A DNA stretch of 64,000 bases from Salinispora fenicalii. Its GTDB lineage: Bacteria > Actinomycetota > Actinomycetes > Mycobacteriales > Micromonosporaceae. Numbering within the stretch: position 1 is the stretch's first letter; the number at the start of each line of letters is the position of its first letter. The notes beneath the pieces are model-generated. The model worked only from the letters and a program-made list of their open reading frames with translations. It did not search any database and had not been told where the DNA came from. Both the position numbers and the translations under genes were made by a program. Shown piece after piece: positions 41,054 to 50,105 of this stretch. The stretch lies in contig NZ_AZWQ01000021.1 of assembly GCF_000514815.1 (NCBI RefSeq), positions 83,047-147,046 on the forward strand. Direction: 5' to 3'.

Positions 41054-41533
41054 ATGACCGAGCTGTGGAACTGGAGAATTGACCAGGTACGGCCGGCCGA
41101 GGTCTGGCCGGCGCTGGCCGAGGCGCTTGGCCGGGTGGTGATGCCGCTGGCCGTCGCCGACCCGGCGCGCCTGCCGAGATACGCCGTGGTCTGCGACATC
41201 TGGCAGGCGCCGGGAGAGTTCGCCACCATCGTCGACTGCTACGGCGTGCCGGACACCCTGGCCGAGTTGCCCAGCATCGCGACCCTGGCTCGCCTGCTGA
41301 ACCGCAACTGCGTGCTGCGCGACGACACCCTCGACGAGACCCGGCACCTGCTGGTGGCCCCGGACGGGACGATCCGCCCGGTGCACTTCGACGTCCGGGA
41401 GACCGACGACGGCGAGGTGCTCAGCCACCAACGACTCTGCACCGAAGCCAACCCTGGCTGTCGCGGTTGGTCCCGGTGCCACCGCTCCCGTTGGGCCCCC
41501 GACTCGGTGCTGCCCGCCCTCGCCGCAGCCTGA
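41054..41533 (+). CDS. Hypothetical protein
   Basis: A soluble 159-residue protein with no family I recognise. The N-terminal half has a mixed helix-strand pattern (LPRYAVVCDIWQAPGEFATIVDCYGVPDTLAELPSI); the C-terminus has a Cys/Trp/Arg-rich segment (NPGCRGWSRCHRSRW). The ATG at 41054 is fixed by gaggagg five bases upstream. It stands alone between the glu operon and the F420-type oxidoreductase. Codon bias is that of a real gene. Function unknown. Confidence 0.68.
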   Translation: MTELWNWRIDQVRPAEVWPALAEALGRVVMPLAVADPARLPRYAVVCDIWQAPGEFATIVDCYGVPDTLAELPSIATLARLLNRNCVLRDDTLDETRHLLVAPDGTIRPVHFDVRETDDGEVLSHQRLCTEANPGCRGWSRCHRSRWAPDSVLPALAAA

Positions 41534-41842
41534 CCTGCGCGAAGAGCGAAGTGTCCGGGCGCCATTCGGATCGTTAACCATCGACGTGCGCCAGCCGGCA
41601 CCAGCGACCATGATCGAAATGTCGGCGCAGTAGGTTGGTCAGGTCCTGATGGTCGGTAGGTGCGGGCCTTATGCGATCGCCGTCTTTGGATTGCCTACCC
41701 ACGGAGGTGGGACACATCGCTAGGCTGGCTTCGTGCAGCTACCGCAGCTCGCGAGCCGTACCGGTCAGGCCCAGCTGAGCCGGTGGGCCAGCTTGACGGC
41801 GCCGGCCCGGACGTCGAGGACCTTCCGGTCCGGTGGTTGATC
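41534..41842 (+). promoter_or_regulatory. Intergenic region with a possible leaderless micro-ORF before the LLM oxidoreductase gene
   Basis: 309 bases without a standard gene. A TAGGCT box (41721-41726) stands six bases before a GTG (41733); this would begin a 35-codon leaderless reading frame whose TGA (41838-41840) is two bases before the next ATG. As that next gene has no good Shine-Dalgarno, coupled translation is conceivable. Only weak evidence. Confidence 0.28.
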
Positions 41843-42724
41843 ATGCGGGTTGGAGTGCTCATTCTGCCGTCCGCTTCCTGGACGCAGGCTCAGGAGATGT
41901 GGCGAACCGTGGACGAGATGGGGTTCGCGCATGCCTGGACGAACGATCACATCGCCTGGCAGGACAGGGTCGGGAAAGAGTGGTATTCGGCCGTCCCGAC
42001 ACTGGCCGCCGGGGCGGTCGTCACCCGTCGGATCCAGTTCGGCACTCTCGTCTCGTCGCCGAACCTCCGCCACCCAGTGCCGTACGCCAAGGAGGTCGTC
42101 ACCCTCAACGACCTCAGCGGCGGGCGCTTCATCCTCGGCATCGGTGCCGGTGGGAGTGGAATCGACGCGATCAGCCTCGGCCAGGAGCAGGAGTGGACCG
42201 CCAACGAACGCGCCGAGCGGTTCGCCGAGTTCGTGGAGTTGATGGCCAGGCTGCTGTCCAACCCCGTCACCGATGCCGACGGCAAGTACTACCGGGCGCG
42301 GCAGGCACCCATCATGCCGGTGGACACCCCGCCCGTACCCATACCGCTGGCGATCGCCGCCTACGGTCCCCGGGGCATGGCCCTCGCCGCGCGTCACGGC
42401 GAGATCTGGGTGACCAATGGCCGGTCCCCGCGCAACGGGGTCGTTGCCCCGGTGGCCCGACCCGACGACGTCGCGGGACAGGTACGTCAGCTGGTCAACA
42501 TCTGCGATGCTGCCGATCGTGACCCGGCAACCCTGCGTCGGCTGTTGATGTACGTGAACCGGGAGCCGCCGGCACTCGCCTCCCTGGACGTGTTTCGGGA
42601 GACCGTCGACACGTACCGCCGGGTGGGAATCACCGACCTGGTCGTGCCGTTCCCTGGGCTGGCGCCCTTCGAAACGAGCATGGAGGTGCTCGAACAGGTG
42701 GCCGGGATTCTGCCCGAGCTGTGA
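41843..42724 (+). CDS. LLM-class (luciferase-like, probably F420-dependent) oxidoreductase
   Basis: A 293-residue TIM-barrel oxidoreductase of the bacterial luciferase superfamily. MRVGVLILPSASWTQAQEMW at the start, EVVTLNDLSGGRFILGIGAG in the middle (the family-typical statement at the flavin/F420 site) and IPLAIAAYGPRGMALAARHGEIW are characteristic. In actinomycetes most such proteins use coenzyme F420; the substrate is unknown. The ATG at 41843 gives the usual N-terminus, while the longer frame starting at 41660 is not conserved in content. It is about 50 bases before miaB and may be cotranscribed with it. Confidence 0.85.
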   Translation: MRVGVLILPSASWTQAQEMWRTVDEMGFAHAWTNDHIAWQDRVGKEWYSAVPTLAAGAVVTRRIQFGTLVSSPNLRHPVPYAKEVVTLNDLSGGRFILGIGAGGSGIDAISLGQEQEWTANERAERFAEFVELMARLLSNPVTDADGKYYRARQAPIMPVDTPPVPIPLAIAAYGPRGMALAARHGEIWVTNGRSPRNGVVAPVARPDDVAGQVRQLVNICDAADRDPATLRRLLMYVNREPPALASLDVFRETVDTYRRVGITDLVVPFPGLAPFETSMEVLEQVAGILPEL

Positions 42725-42777
42725 GGTGGTAGCTCGATTCCGATCCATCCGGTCAGCCCGGATAGGCTGTCGTGGTC

Positions 42778-44277
42778 ATGACTACCGCAGCGGCGAGCAG
42801 CCCCCGCACCTACCAGGTGCGCACCTACGGCTGCCAGATGAACGTGCACGACTCCGAGCGCATCTCCGGCCTCCTCGAGCAGGCCGGCTACCTGCGGGCC
42901 GGGGCCGCCGACGACAGCCCGGACGTGGTTGTCTTCAACACCTGCGCCGTGCGGGAGAACGCCGACAACCGGCTCTACGGCAACCTCGGTCAGCTGCGTC
43001 CCCGCAAGGACCAGCACCCGGAGATGCAGATCGCGGTGGGCGGCTGCCTGGCGCAGAAGGACCGCAGCGAGATCGTCCGCCGGGCGCCCTGGGTGGACGT
43101 GGTCTTCGGCACGCACAACATCGGGTCGCTGCCGGTGCTGCTGGAGCGGGCCCGGCACAACGCCGCCGCCGAGGTGGAGATCCTGGAGTCCCTCGAGGTC
43201 TTCCCGAGCACCCTGCCGACCCGGCGGGAGTCAACCTACGCCGGCTGGGTGTCGATCTCAGTGGGCTGTAACAACACCTGCACGTTCTGCATCGTGCCGG
43301 CGCTGCGCGGCAAGGAAAAGGACCGCCGCCCCGGCGACATCCTCTCCGAAGTGCGCGCCCTGGTCGACGAGGGTGTGTTGGAGGTGACCCTGCTCGGGCA
43401 GAACGTCAACTCCTACGGCATCGAGTTCGGCGACCGGTACGCCTTCGGTAAGCTGCTGCGCGCCTGCGGCGACATCGACGGTCTGGAGCGGGTGCGGTTC
43501 ACCAGCCCGCACCCGAAGGACTTCACCGACGACGTGATCGCCGCGATGGCCGAGACACCGAACGTCTGCCCCTCGCTGCACATGCCGCTGCAGTCCGGCT
43601 CCGACGACGTGCTGCGGGCCATGCGACGCTCGTACCGGTCGGAGCGGTTCCTGGGCATCATCGAGAAGGTGCGGGCGGCGATGCCGGACGCGGCGATCAC
43701 CACGGACATCATCGTCGGCTTCCCCGGCGAGACCGAGGCCGACTTCGAACGCACCCTCGATGTGGTCCGCGCGGCGCGGTTCTCCTCGGCATTCACCTTC
43801 CAGTACTCCAAGCGCCCCGGTACCCCCGCCGCGACCATGGCCGACCAGCTACCGAAAGCGGTGGTGCAGGAGCGCTACGAGCGGCTGATCGACTGCGTCG
43901 AGGAGATCACCTGGGCGGAGAACCGGCGGCTGCTGGGGAAGACCGTGGAGGTGCTGGTGGCCGTCGGCGAGGGGCGCAAGGACGAGCGCACCGGCCGGCT
44001 GTCCGGGCGGGCCCGCGACGGCCGACTGGTGCACTTCGACGCCGGCAGCCTCGCCGGGCAGATCCGTCCAGGGGACATCGTGCAGACCGTCGTCACCTAC
44101 GCCGCCCCACACCACCTCAACGCTGACGGTGAGCCGCTGGCACACCGGCGCACCCGGGCCGGCGACGCGGCCGAGGCGGGGCACCGACCCCGTACCGCCG
44201 GGGTGTCGCTCGGGCTGCCCACGGTCGGCGCTCCGCCGCCGACGCCCCCCGCGGCCTCGTCGGCCTGCCCCTGCTGA
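42778..44277 (+). CDS. miaB: tRNA-2-methylthio-N6-dimethylallyladenosine synthase MiaB
   Basis: A 499-residue radical-SAM enzyme that adds a methylthio group to i6A37 of tRNAs reading U-starting codons. The N-terminal UPF0004 domain has three cluster cysteines ([21 protein letters not shown]); the radical-SAM site CNNTCTFC (CxxxCxxC) follows near residue 165; a TRAM domain near 385-450 binds tRNA. The C-terminal roughly 50 residues are extra, with two Cys at the end. ATG at 42778; the GTG two codons earlier (42772) is possible. The partner miaA, which makes the substrate modification, is about 2.4 kb downstream, with two genes between. Confidence 0.95.
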   Translation: MTTAAASSPRTYQVRTYGCQMNVHDSERISGLLEQAGYLRAGAADDSPDVVVFNTCAVRENADNRLYGNLGQLRPRKDQHPEMQIAVGGCLAQKDRSEIVRRAPWVDVVFGTHNIGSLPVLLERARHNAAAEVEILESLEVFPSTLPTRRESTYAGWVSISVGCNNTCTFCIVPALRGKEKDRRPGDILSEVRALVDEGVLEVTLLGQNVNSYGIEFGDRYAFGKLLRACGDIDGLERVRFTSPHPKDFTDDVIAAMAETPNVCPSLHMPLQSGSDDVLRAMRRSYRSERFLGIIEKVRAAMPDAAITTDIIVGFPGETEADFERTLDVVRAARFSSAFTFQYSKRPGTPAATMADQLPKAVVQERYERLIDCVEEITWAENRRLLGKTVEVLVAVGEGRKDERTGRLSGRARDGRLVHFDAGSLAGQIRPGDIVQTVVTYAAPHHLNADGEPLAHRRTRAGDAAEAGHRPRTAGVSLGLPTVGAPPPTPPAASSACPC

Positions 44278-44338
44278 CATCGGGGCTGACGCTGTGCGGT
44301 TGACCCCTGAGCCTGCCGCAACGCGGGGCTGAACACGT

Positions 44339-44371
44339 CGGGGCCCCGGTTCACGAGGAACCGGGGCCCCG
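44339..44371. terminator. Bidirectional terminator between miaB and the DUF349 gene
   Basis: A perfect 14-bp stem (cggggccccggttc with gaaccggggccccg) with a 5-base loop stands between two convergent genes. No T-run. Confidence 0.85.
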
Positions 44372-44386
44372 GGGCGGCCTAACGGA

Positions 44387-45595
44387 TCAGCTGGACTGCT
44401 CGGCCAGGCTGAGGAACTGACGCTTGGAACCGAGGGCCTGCTCGGCGTCGCGGACCCGCCGGGCGTCCCCGGCGGCCTTCGCCCGGGCCAGCCGCTCCTC
44501 GGCCTCGGCGACCTGCGCCCGCATCTGCGCAAGCAGGGGGTTGTCCTGGGGGGAGGTGCGTCGCCACGCGGAGTCCATCACCTCGCGGACCTTGTCGTCG
44601 ACCGCGCGCAGTCGACGCTCCAGGCCCCCCGCGGCCTCCCGGGGCACCCGCCCAGCCTCGTGCCACTGCGCCTGGATCTCCCGGAGCTTCGCCTGCGCGC
44701 CCTTCGGGTCGCCGTCGACATCCAGGGCCTCGGCCTCCGCCAGGAGCGCCTGCTTGCGCTCCAGGTTGGCGCGCTGCTCGTTGTCCCGGGCGGAGAAGAC
44801 CTCGCTGCGCCGGGTGAAGAACGCGTCCTGCGCGGCCCGGAACTTCTCCCAGAGCCGCTGCTCGGCCTCCTTCGAGGCTCGGGGCGCGACGCGCCACTGG
44901 TTCATCAGCTCCTTGAGCTGGCCGGCAGTGTGGGCCCACTCGGTCGAATCCTGAAGCTTCTCGGCCTCGACGACCAACTCCTCCTTGATCGTCTGCGCCT
45001 GCTTCCGCTGCGCGTCCAGCGAGGCGAAGTGGGCGCCCCGGCGGCGGGTGAAGCCGTCCCGGGCCGCCGCGAACCGCTTCCACAGCTCACCGTCGGTCTT
45101 CCGGTCCACCCCGCGGATCGACTTCCACTCCCCGAGGATCTCCTTGAGCCGGTCGCCGGCGGTCTTCCAGCCGGTCGATTCGGCGGCCAGCTTCTCTGCC
45201 TCCTCAACCAGCGCGGTCTTGCGGGCGAGGGCTTCGCTGCGGGCGGCGTCGCGGGCGGCCCGAGCCTCGGTGGCCTTCTCCTCCGCGAGGGTGGCGAGCC
45301 GGTCCAACCGGTTGGCGAGGCCGTCGATGTCGCCGACGACGTGCGCCTCGGCCAGCGAGGCGCGCAGTCGGCGGATTGTGCTGAGCGAGTGGTTCGCATC
45401 AGCCGCGCCCGAGTTGAGTCTGGCCTCGGTCAGCTCCACCTCGGTGATCAGATCGGCGAACCGGCGGGCGAAGTGCGCCAGCCCCTCCTCTGGTGCACCC
45501 GCCTGCCAGGAACCGACTACCCGCTCGCCCTCAGCGGTTTTCACGTAGACGGTGCCGTCTGCGTCCACCCGTCCGAAGGCAGTCCAGTCGCTCAT
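44387..45595 (-). CDS. DUF349 repeat protein
   Basis: A 402-residue, highly charged helical protein with several copies of the DUF349 motif (KLAAESTGWKTAGDRLKEILGEWKSI; KLQDSTEWAHTAGQLKELMNQWRVA; then ALDVDGDPKGAQAKLREIQAQWHEAG). Most of its length should form coiled coils. In actinobacteria this protein is common next to miaB; roles in RNA or nucleoid binding have been suggested but its function is not established. The ATG at 45595 (MSDWTAFGRVD) is preferred to the one three codons earlier. Confidence 0.85.
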   Translation of the reverse strand: MSDWTAFGRVDADGTVYVKTAEGERVVGSWQAGAPEEGLAHFARRFADLITEVELTEARLNSGAADANHSLSTIRRLRASLAEAHVVGDIDGLANRLDRLATLAEEKATEARAARDAARSEALARKTALVEEAEKLAAESTGWKTAGDRLKEILGEWKSIRGVDRKTDGELWKRFAAARDGFTRRRGAHFASLDAQRKQAQTIKEELVVEAEKLQDSTEWAHTAGQLKELMNQWRVAPRASKEAEQRLWEKFRAAQDAFFTRRSEVFSARDNEQRANLERKQALLAEAEALDVDGDPKGAQAKLREIQAQWHEAGRVPREAAGGLERRLRAVDDKVREVMDSAWRRTSPQDNPLLAQMRAQVAEAEERLARAKAAGDARRVRDAEQALGSKRQFLSLAEQSS

Positions 45596-45871
45596 GTTGC
45601 CCATCCTCGTTCTCCCGGCGTCACGGGTCAGTCCCGCGCGCCGCCACGGCGCAGCCCAACGTTCTCCACGGCATTGTCACAGGTGCGCCCCCGCCTCCGT
45701 CGAGCGCCTATCGCCGACCGTGACCATACGGTGTCCTAGCGCCCCGGTGGGCCGCATGGGGCGAGTGTCGGAACCTCCATTTGGGTGTACTCGTCGGTAG
45801 CCGGAATTCCGATGTTCGGCCGCGGGAAGGCGCGCGGCGGTGCCTCCGGACCAGCCGCTACCGTGGCCCTC

Positions 45872-46729
45872 GTGCCCCTGGTCGCCGCCGCCGTCTGTCC
45901 GCACCCGCCGCTGCTCGTTCCCGAGGTGGCGGGCGCCGCGTCCACCGAGTTGGACGAGCTGCGTACCGCTTGCGATGTGGCCGTGGCCCGACTGCTCGCC
46001 GCCGAGCCGGACCGGATCGTGGTGATCGGGTGCGGGCCGTCGACTATGACCTTCAGCGCCGCGGAGCAAGGCTCGTTCCATCGGTACGGGATCCACCGGC
46101 GGGTGCCGCTGTCGCCGACCAACGCCGCGGACCGTGCCGACAACGCTGCGGTCGGGCCGGCGCGCCTGCCGCTGAGTGTGACGATCGGGGCGTGGCTACT
46201 CGGTCGCGCCGGCACGGCGCTGCCCCGTTCCGCGATGGCGGTCGCCGCCGACGAGCCCGCCGCCCGCTGCGCCACCCTCGGCGCGGGCCTGCTCAACCCA
46301 GACCTGTTCGATCCGGACCTGTTCCACGCGGGCCTGTTCGATCCGGACCTGCTCAACGCGGGCCTACTCGGTTCAGTGACCGGGAACGCGTCGGAGGGCG
46401 GTACGTCCACTCGGCTCGGACTGCTCGTCCTAGGTGATGGGTCGGCCTGCCGGGTGGAGCGGTCGCCCGGCTATGACGATCCGCGCGCCGAGCCGTTCGA
46501 CCAGGCGGTGACGCGGGCACTGGCCGATGCGGACACCCGTGCCCTCGGTGCGTTGGACGCGGAGCTGTCGGCGGGGCTGAAGGCCACTGGCCGCGCGCCC
46601 TGGCAGGTCCTGGCCGGCGCGGTTCGGGCGGCTGGGGGTGCTTGGCGTGGTGAGCTGGCCTACGCCGCGGCCCCCTACGGCGTGACCTACCTCGTCGCTT
46701 CCTGGGCGCCGTCGGGAGCGGCCCGGTGA
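45872..46729 (+). CDS. Class III extradiol dioxygenase-like protein (subunit B fold)
   Basis: A 285-residue protein resembling subunit B of class III extradiol ring-cleavage dioxygenases: VAAAVCPHPPLLVPEVAG at the start, with the His that would bind iron, and RIVVIGCGPS. Actinobacteria carry it directly before miaA, with no proven function. GTG at 45872 is preferred because a TACCGT -10-like box lies seven bases before it (a leaderless start); an in-frame GTG at 45785 or an ATG at 45812 would add a non-conserved leader. A 30-bp repeat lengthens the middle of the protein (NPDLFDPDLF). Its stop overlaps the miaA GTG. Confidence 0.76.
   Translation: MPLVAAAVCPHPPLLVPEVAGAASTELDELRTACDVAVARLLAAEPDRIVVIGCGPSTMTFSAAEQGSFHRYGIHRRVPLSPTNAADRADNAAVGPARLPLSVTIGAWLLGRAGTALPRSAMAVAADEPAARCATLGAGLLNPDLFDPDLFHAGLFDPDLLNAGLLGSVTGNASEGGTSTRLGLLVLGDGSACRVERSPGYDDPRAEPFDQAVTRALADADTRALGALDAELSAGLKATGRAPWQVLAGAVRAAGGAWRGELAYAAAPYGVTYLVASWAPSGAAR
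46283..46368 (+). repeat. Imperfect 30-bp repeats in the dioxygenase-like gene
   Basis: Nearly three units of a 30-base sequence containing ctgttcgatccggacctg encode alternating LFDPDL and LLNAGL-like segments. In-frame, so the protein is lengthened and not broken. Confidence 0.85.
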
Positions 46730-47781
46730 GCGCCGCCGGCGTGGCTGAGGGCGCTCGCCCGGAGGAGGCCGTGGTGCCGGCTGAGGGCGCCCGCCCGGAG
46801 GTGGCCGCCGGCGCGGCTGACGGTGCCCCTCTGGCGGCGGACGGGGTGCCGGCTGACGGTGACCCGCCGGTGGCGGGCACGGTGGTGGGCGTGGTCGGTC
46901 CGACCGCGGCCGGCAAGTCGGCGTTGAGCATCGCCCTCGCCCATGCCCTCGACGGCGAGGTGGTCAATGCCGACTCGATGCAGCTCTACCGGGGCATGGA
47001 TATCGGCACCGCCAAGCTGACCATCGGCGAGCGTGCGGGCGTGCCGCACCACCTGCTGGACATCTGGCCGGTGACCGAGCCGGCCAGCGTCGCCGAGTAC
47101 CAGCGGCTCGCCCGCGCGGCGATTGACGACATCCTGGCCCGGGGGCGGGTGCCGCTGCTGGTCGGCGGTTCGGGCCTCTACCTTCGCGCCGTGCTGGAAC
47201 GCTTCGAGTTCCCCGGCACTGATCCGGTGCTCCGGCAACGGTTGGAGGCGGAGCTGGCGCAGGCCGGCCCGGCCGCCCTGCATGAGCGACTGCGCGCGGT
47301 TGACCCGGACGCGGCGGCGAACATTCTGCCGGGCAACGGTCGGCGGATCGTCCGGGCGTTGGAGGTGATCGAGCTGACCGGCGCGCCCTTCGCCGCCGCG
47401 CTGCCCGACCCCAGACCGTACTACCGGTCGGTCCAGGTCGGTGTTGACCTGGACACCACTCAGCTCGACGAGCGGATCGCGCTGCGGGTGGACCGGATGT
47501 GGGCCGACGGCCTGGTCGCCGAGACCCGGGTGCTGGCCGACCAGGGTTTGGCCGCCGGGCGTACGGCCAGCCGTGCCCTCGGCTACCAGCAGGTCCTGCG
47601 GTTCCTGGCCGGAGAGCTGACCGAGGCCGAGGCGTACCAGGAGACGATCCGCGCCACCCGCCGGTTTGTCCGTCGCCAGCGGTCCTGGTTCCGCCGGGAT
47701 CCGCGGATCACCTGGCTCGATTCGGCCGGAGCCGGGCTGGTGGCAGAGGCGCTGCGAGTGGTCCGGCCCGCTGCGCGATGA
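46726..47781 (+). CDS. miaA: tRNA dimethylallyltransferase MiaA
   Basis: A 351-residue prenyltransferase that puts the dimethylallyl group on A37 of tRNAs, the substrate of MiaB. P-loop GPTAAGKSAL near residues 57-66, then DGEVVNADSMQLYRGMDIGTAK and the catalytic Asp/Thr region, the GGSGLYLRAV segment, and GYQQVLRFL near the C-terminal end. An N-terminal extension of about 45 residues, rich in Ala/Gly/Pro and made of imperfect repeats, is absent from most MiaA proteins. The GTG at 46726 overlaps the upstream stop; an alternative start near the P-loop would make a usual-length protein. dapF follows after seven bases. Confidence 0.94.
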   Translation: MSAAGVAEGARPEEAVVPAEGARPEVAAGAADGAPLAADGVPADGDPPVAGTVVGVVGPTAAGKSALSIALAHALDGEVVNADSMQLYRGMDIGTAKLTIGERAGVPHHLLDIWPVTEPASVAEYQRLARAAIDDILARGRVPLLVGGSGLYLRAVLERFEFPGTDPVLRQRLEAELAQAGPAALHERLRAVDPDAAANILPGNGRRIVRALEVIELTGAPFAAALPDPRPYYRSVQVGVDLDTTQLDERIALRVDRMWADGLVAETRVLADQGLAAGRTASRALGYQQVLRFLAGELTEAEAYQETIRATRRFVRRQRSWFRRDPRITWLDSAGAGLVAEALRVVRPAAR

Positions 47782-47788
47782 TGGGGCC

Positions 47789-48631
47789 GTGGAGTTCACC
47801 AAGGGGCATGGCACCGGCAATGACTTCGTGATCCTGCCCGATCCCGACGGCACCCTCGAGCTGACCCCGGACTTGGTCGCGGCCTTGTGCGACCGGCGGC
47901 AGGGGGTCGGTGGGGATGGCGTGCTGCGGGTGGTCCGTGCAGCGCGGCACCCCGCCGGGGTGGCCCTCGCCGGTGCGGCCGAATGGTTCATGGACTACTG
48001 GAACTCCGACGGCTCCGTGGCCGAGATGTGTGGCAACGGCGCCCGGGTCTTCGTCCGCTACCTGCTGGAGACCGGGCTGGCTGTGCCGTCGGACGCGGCG
48101 CTGCCGGTGGCCACCCGGGCCGGCCTGGTGTGGGCGCGGGTCGAGGGGGAGGAACTGGCGGTCGAGATGCGGCGGCCCCAGTTGGCCGGCACGTCGTTCG
48201 CAGTGCTCGGCGGGCTGGCCCTGCCCGGCACGGCGGTTGATGTCGGCAACCCGCACCTGGTCTGCCCGGTGCCGGCTGGGCTGGAGCTGGCGGCTCTCGA
48301 CCTGTCCCGGGCCCCTGAGTTCGACCCGGTGATCTTCCCGGCCGGGGTCAATGTCGAGTTCATCACCCTCGGGGACCCGACGGAGGGCACCGATGGCCAC
48401 GTTCGGATGCGGGTCTACGAGCGGGGTAGCGCGGAGACCCGCTCCTGCGGCACCGGTGCGTGTGCGGTAGCCGCGGTCGTCCTGCGGGACACGGGCCGGG
48501 ACACCGGTGTGGTCGCCGTGGATGTGCCCGGCGGTCGTCTGGTGGTGACCCAGACCGCCCAGGGCTGCTGGTTGGCGGGGCCCGCCGTACTGGTGGCGAG
48601 CGGCGAGGTTGCGGTCGGGGCGCTGGTCTGA
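47789..48631 (+). CDS. dapF: Diaminopimelate epimerase
   Basis: A 280-residue epimerase that converts LL- to meso-diaminopimelate for lysine and peptidoglycan. The two catalytic cysteines are in MCGNGARVF and RSCGTGACAVAA, the conserved pair acting as base and acid. GTG at 47789 follows miaA by seven bases and matches the family's usual N-terminus (VEFTKGHGTGNDFVIL); the longer frame overlapping miaA has no conserved content. It is cotranscribed with miaA. Gene order miaA-dapF-hflX is standard in actinobacteria; here two genes separate dapF from hflX. Confidence 0.95.
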   Translation: MEFTKGHGTGNDFVILPDPDGTLELTPDLVAALCDRRQGVGGDGVLRVVRAARHPAGVALAGAAEWFMDYWNSDGSVAEMCGNGARVFVRYLLETGLAVPSDAALPVATRAGLVWARVEGEELAVEMRRPQLAGTSFAVLGGLALPGTAVDVGNPHLVCPVPAGLELAALDLSRAPEFDPVIFPAGVNVEFITLGDPTEGTDGHVRMRVYERGSAETRSCGTGACAVAAVVLRDTGRDTGVVAVDVPGGRLVVTQTAQGCWLAGPAVLVASGEVAVGALV

Positions 48632-48728
48632 CCACCCGGCGTGGCCCGACCCGTTCGGGCGGGTGGTTGAGTGGTGCGCCAGACGCCATGGCCGTGAGCG
48701 TCGGCCCACGAACTACCGCTATGGGCCG

Positions 48729-49979
48729 TTACCCGGTGTGGCGTAGCTCCGCGAGGAGTTGCTCCACCCGGTATCGGATCTCATCACGGATCGGGCGGAT
48801 CGCCTCGACGCCCAAGCCGGCGGGGTCGTTGAGATCCCAATTCTCGTGGCGCCCGGCTGGAAAGTCGGGAAGATCACTGCGGCATCCGATGGTGATGATG
48901 ACGTCAGCGGACGCCACGGTCGCGGGCCGCAGTAGCGTCGGCACCTGATCGGTGATGTCGATGCCGACCTCCCACATGGCGACCGCGGCGGCGGGGTCGA
49001 CCTGGTGGGCGGGGGCGGAGCCGGCGGAGCGCACCTCGACGGTGTCGCCGGCGAGCCGGCGTAGCCAACCGGCGGCCAGCTGCGAGCCGCCAGCGTCGTG
49101 GCGGCAGACAAACAGCACAGTGGGTTTGTCGGCCGCGGTGGATTCGGAGGAAGCAGCCCCGAGGTGCTCCTCGTCGATCTGGTGTGAGCTGGGCGGCGGG
49201 CTGACCGTGCAGCGGCGGCGGTCCGCTTGACGGGTCGGTGGCGCTTGGCTTCCCGTCGCTGCCGGCTCCGCGGGGACGACGACCTGGTCGGCCGCGGCGC
49301 CGGCGTCGGGGTAGAGGGCGATGAGCAGGACGACGCCGAGGGCGAGTCCGGCCAACTGGGCCAGGATGAAGCCGGGCACCGAGGTGGGGGCGATGCCAGC
49401 GAAGGTGTCGGAGAACGCCCGGCCGATAGTGACCGCGGGATTGGCGAAGGAGGTCGACGAGGTGAACCAGGAGGCGGCCCCGATGTAGGCGCCGACGGCG
49501 GCCGGGGCGACCGAGGCACGCCCGGACCGGGCGAGGGCGAAGATCAGTAGGACCAGCCCGGAGGTGGCGACAATCTCGCCGACCCAGAGGTGCCAGGCGG
49601 CCCGCTCCCGGCCGGCGAAGTCGATCACGGCGAGGTCGAACATCAGATGTGCCAACACCGCACCGGCGATCCCGCCGAGGATCTGGGCCGCTCCGTAGGC
49701 ACCCAGGGAGCCGGCGGTCAGACCGGTGCCGGCACGCCGCCCGAGGAACCAGTCGGCGGCGGAGACGACCGGGTTGAAGTGGGCCCCGGAGACCGGTCCG
49801 AAGATCAGGATCAGCGTGCCGAGGGTGAAGGCGGTGGTGATCGAGTTTGCCAGCAGCTGAAGGCCGACCTCGTCGGGGGCGAGGGTGGTGGCCATGATTC
49901 CGGAGCTGACCACGGCGGTGACCAGCAGGGCGGTGCCGGTGAACTCAGCCAGCAGGCGTCGCCAAAGTGTGCCGGTCAT
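48729..49979 (-). CDS. Aquaporin (MIP)-arsenate reductase fusion protein with altered phosphatase loop
   Basis: A 416-residue fusion. Residues 1-225 are a MIP channel with six spans and the two pore motifs NPV (69-71; Ala replaced by Val) and NPA (180-182). A linker follows, and from about 285 to 410 comes a low-molecular-weight phosphatase-like arsenate reductase domain (VLFVCRHDAGGSQLAAG, VRSAGSAP, DPAGLGVEAIRPIRDEI). Such fusions are known from Salinispora tropica and Frankia, where arsenate is reduced and the arsenite leaves by the channel. Here the P-loop reads C292-RHDAG-G298-S, so the expected Arg at C+6 is Gly and the Asn is Asp; the partner Cys near GCRSDLP is only one (C366). Activity may be reduced. 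ATG at 49979 fits the MIP start. Confidence 0.9.
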   Translation of the reverse strand: MTGTLWRRLLAEFTGTALLVTAVVSSGIMATTLAPDEVGLQLLANSITTAFTLGTLILIFGPVSGAHFNPVVSAADWFLGRRAGTGLTAGSLGAYGAAQILGGIAGAVLAHLMFDLAVIDFAGRERAAWHLWVGEIVATSGLVLLIFALARSGRASVAPAAVGAYIGAASWFTSSTSFANPAVTIGRAFSDTFAGIAPTSVPGFILAQLAGLALGVVLLIALYPDAGAAADQVVVPAEPAATGSQAPPTRQADRRRCTVSPPPSSHQIDEEHLGAASSESTAADKPTVLFVCRHDAGGSQLAAGWLRRLAGDTVEVRSAGSAPAHQVDPAAAVAMWEVGIDITDQVPTLLRPATVASADVIITIGCRSDLPDFPAGRHENWDLNDPAGLGVEAIRPIRDEIRYRVEQLLAELRHTG

Positions 49980-50105
49980 CGCTTGGTATCCCACCATCTG
50001 CGGTCGCCGAGGATCGGCGAGATGCGGTTACCAGCTGTGGTGCTGCCCAAACTACGCCCGGACCACCTGCTGGTCGAGGTGATCCGGGTGCGGTGGGTGC
50101 GGACC

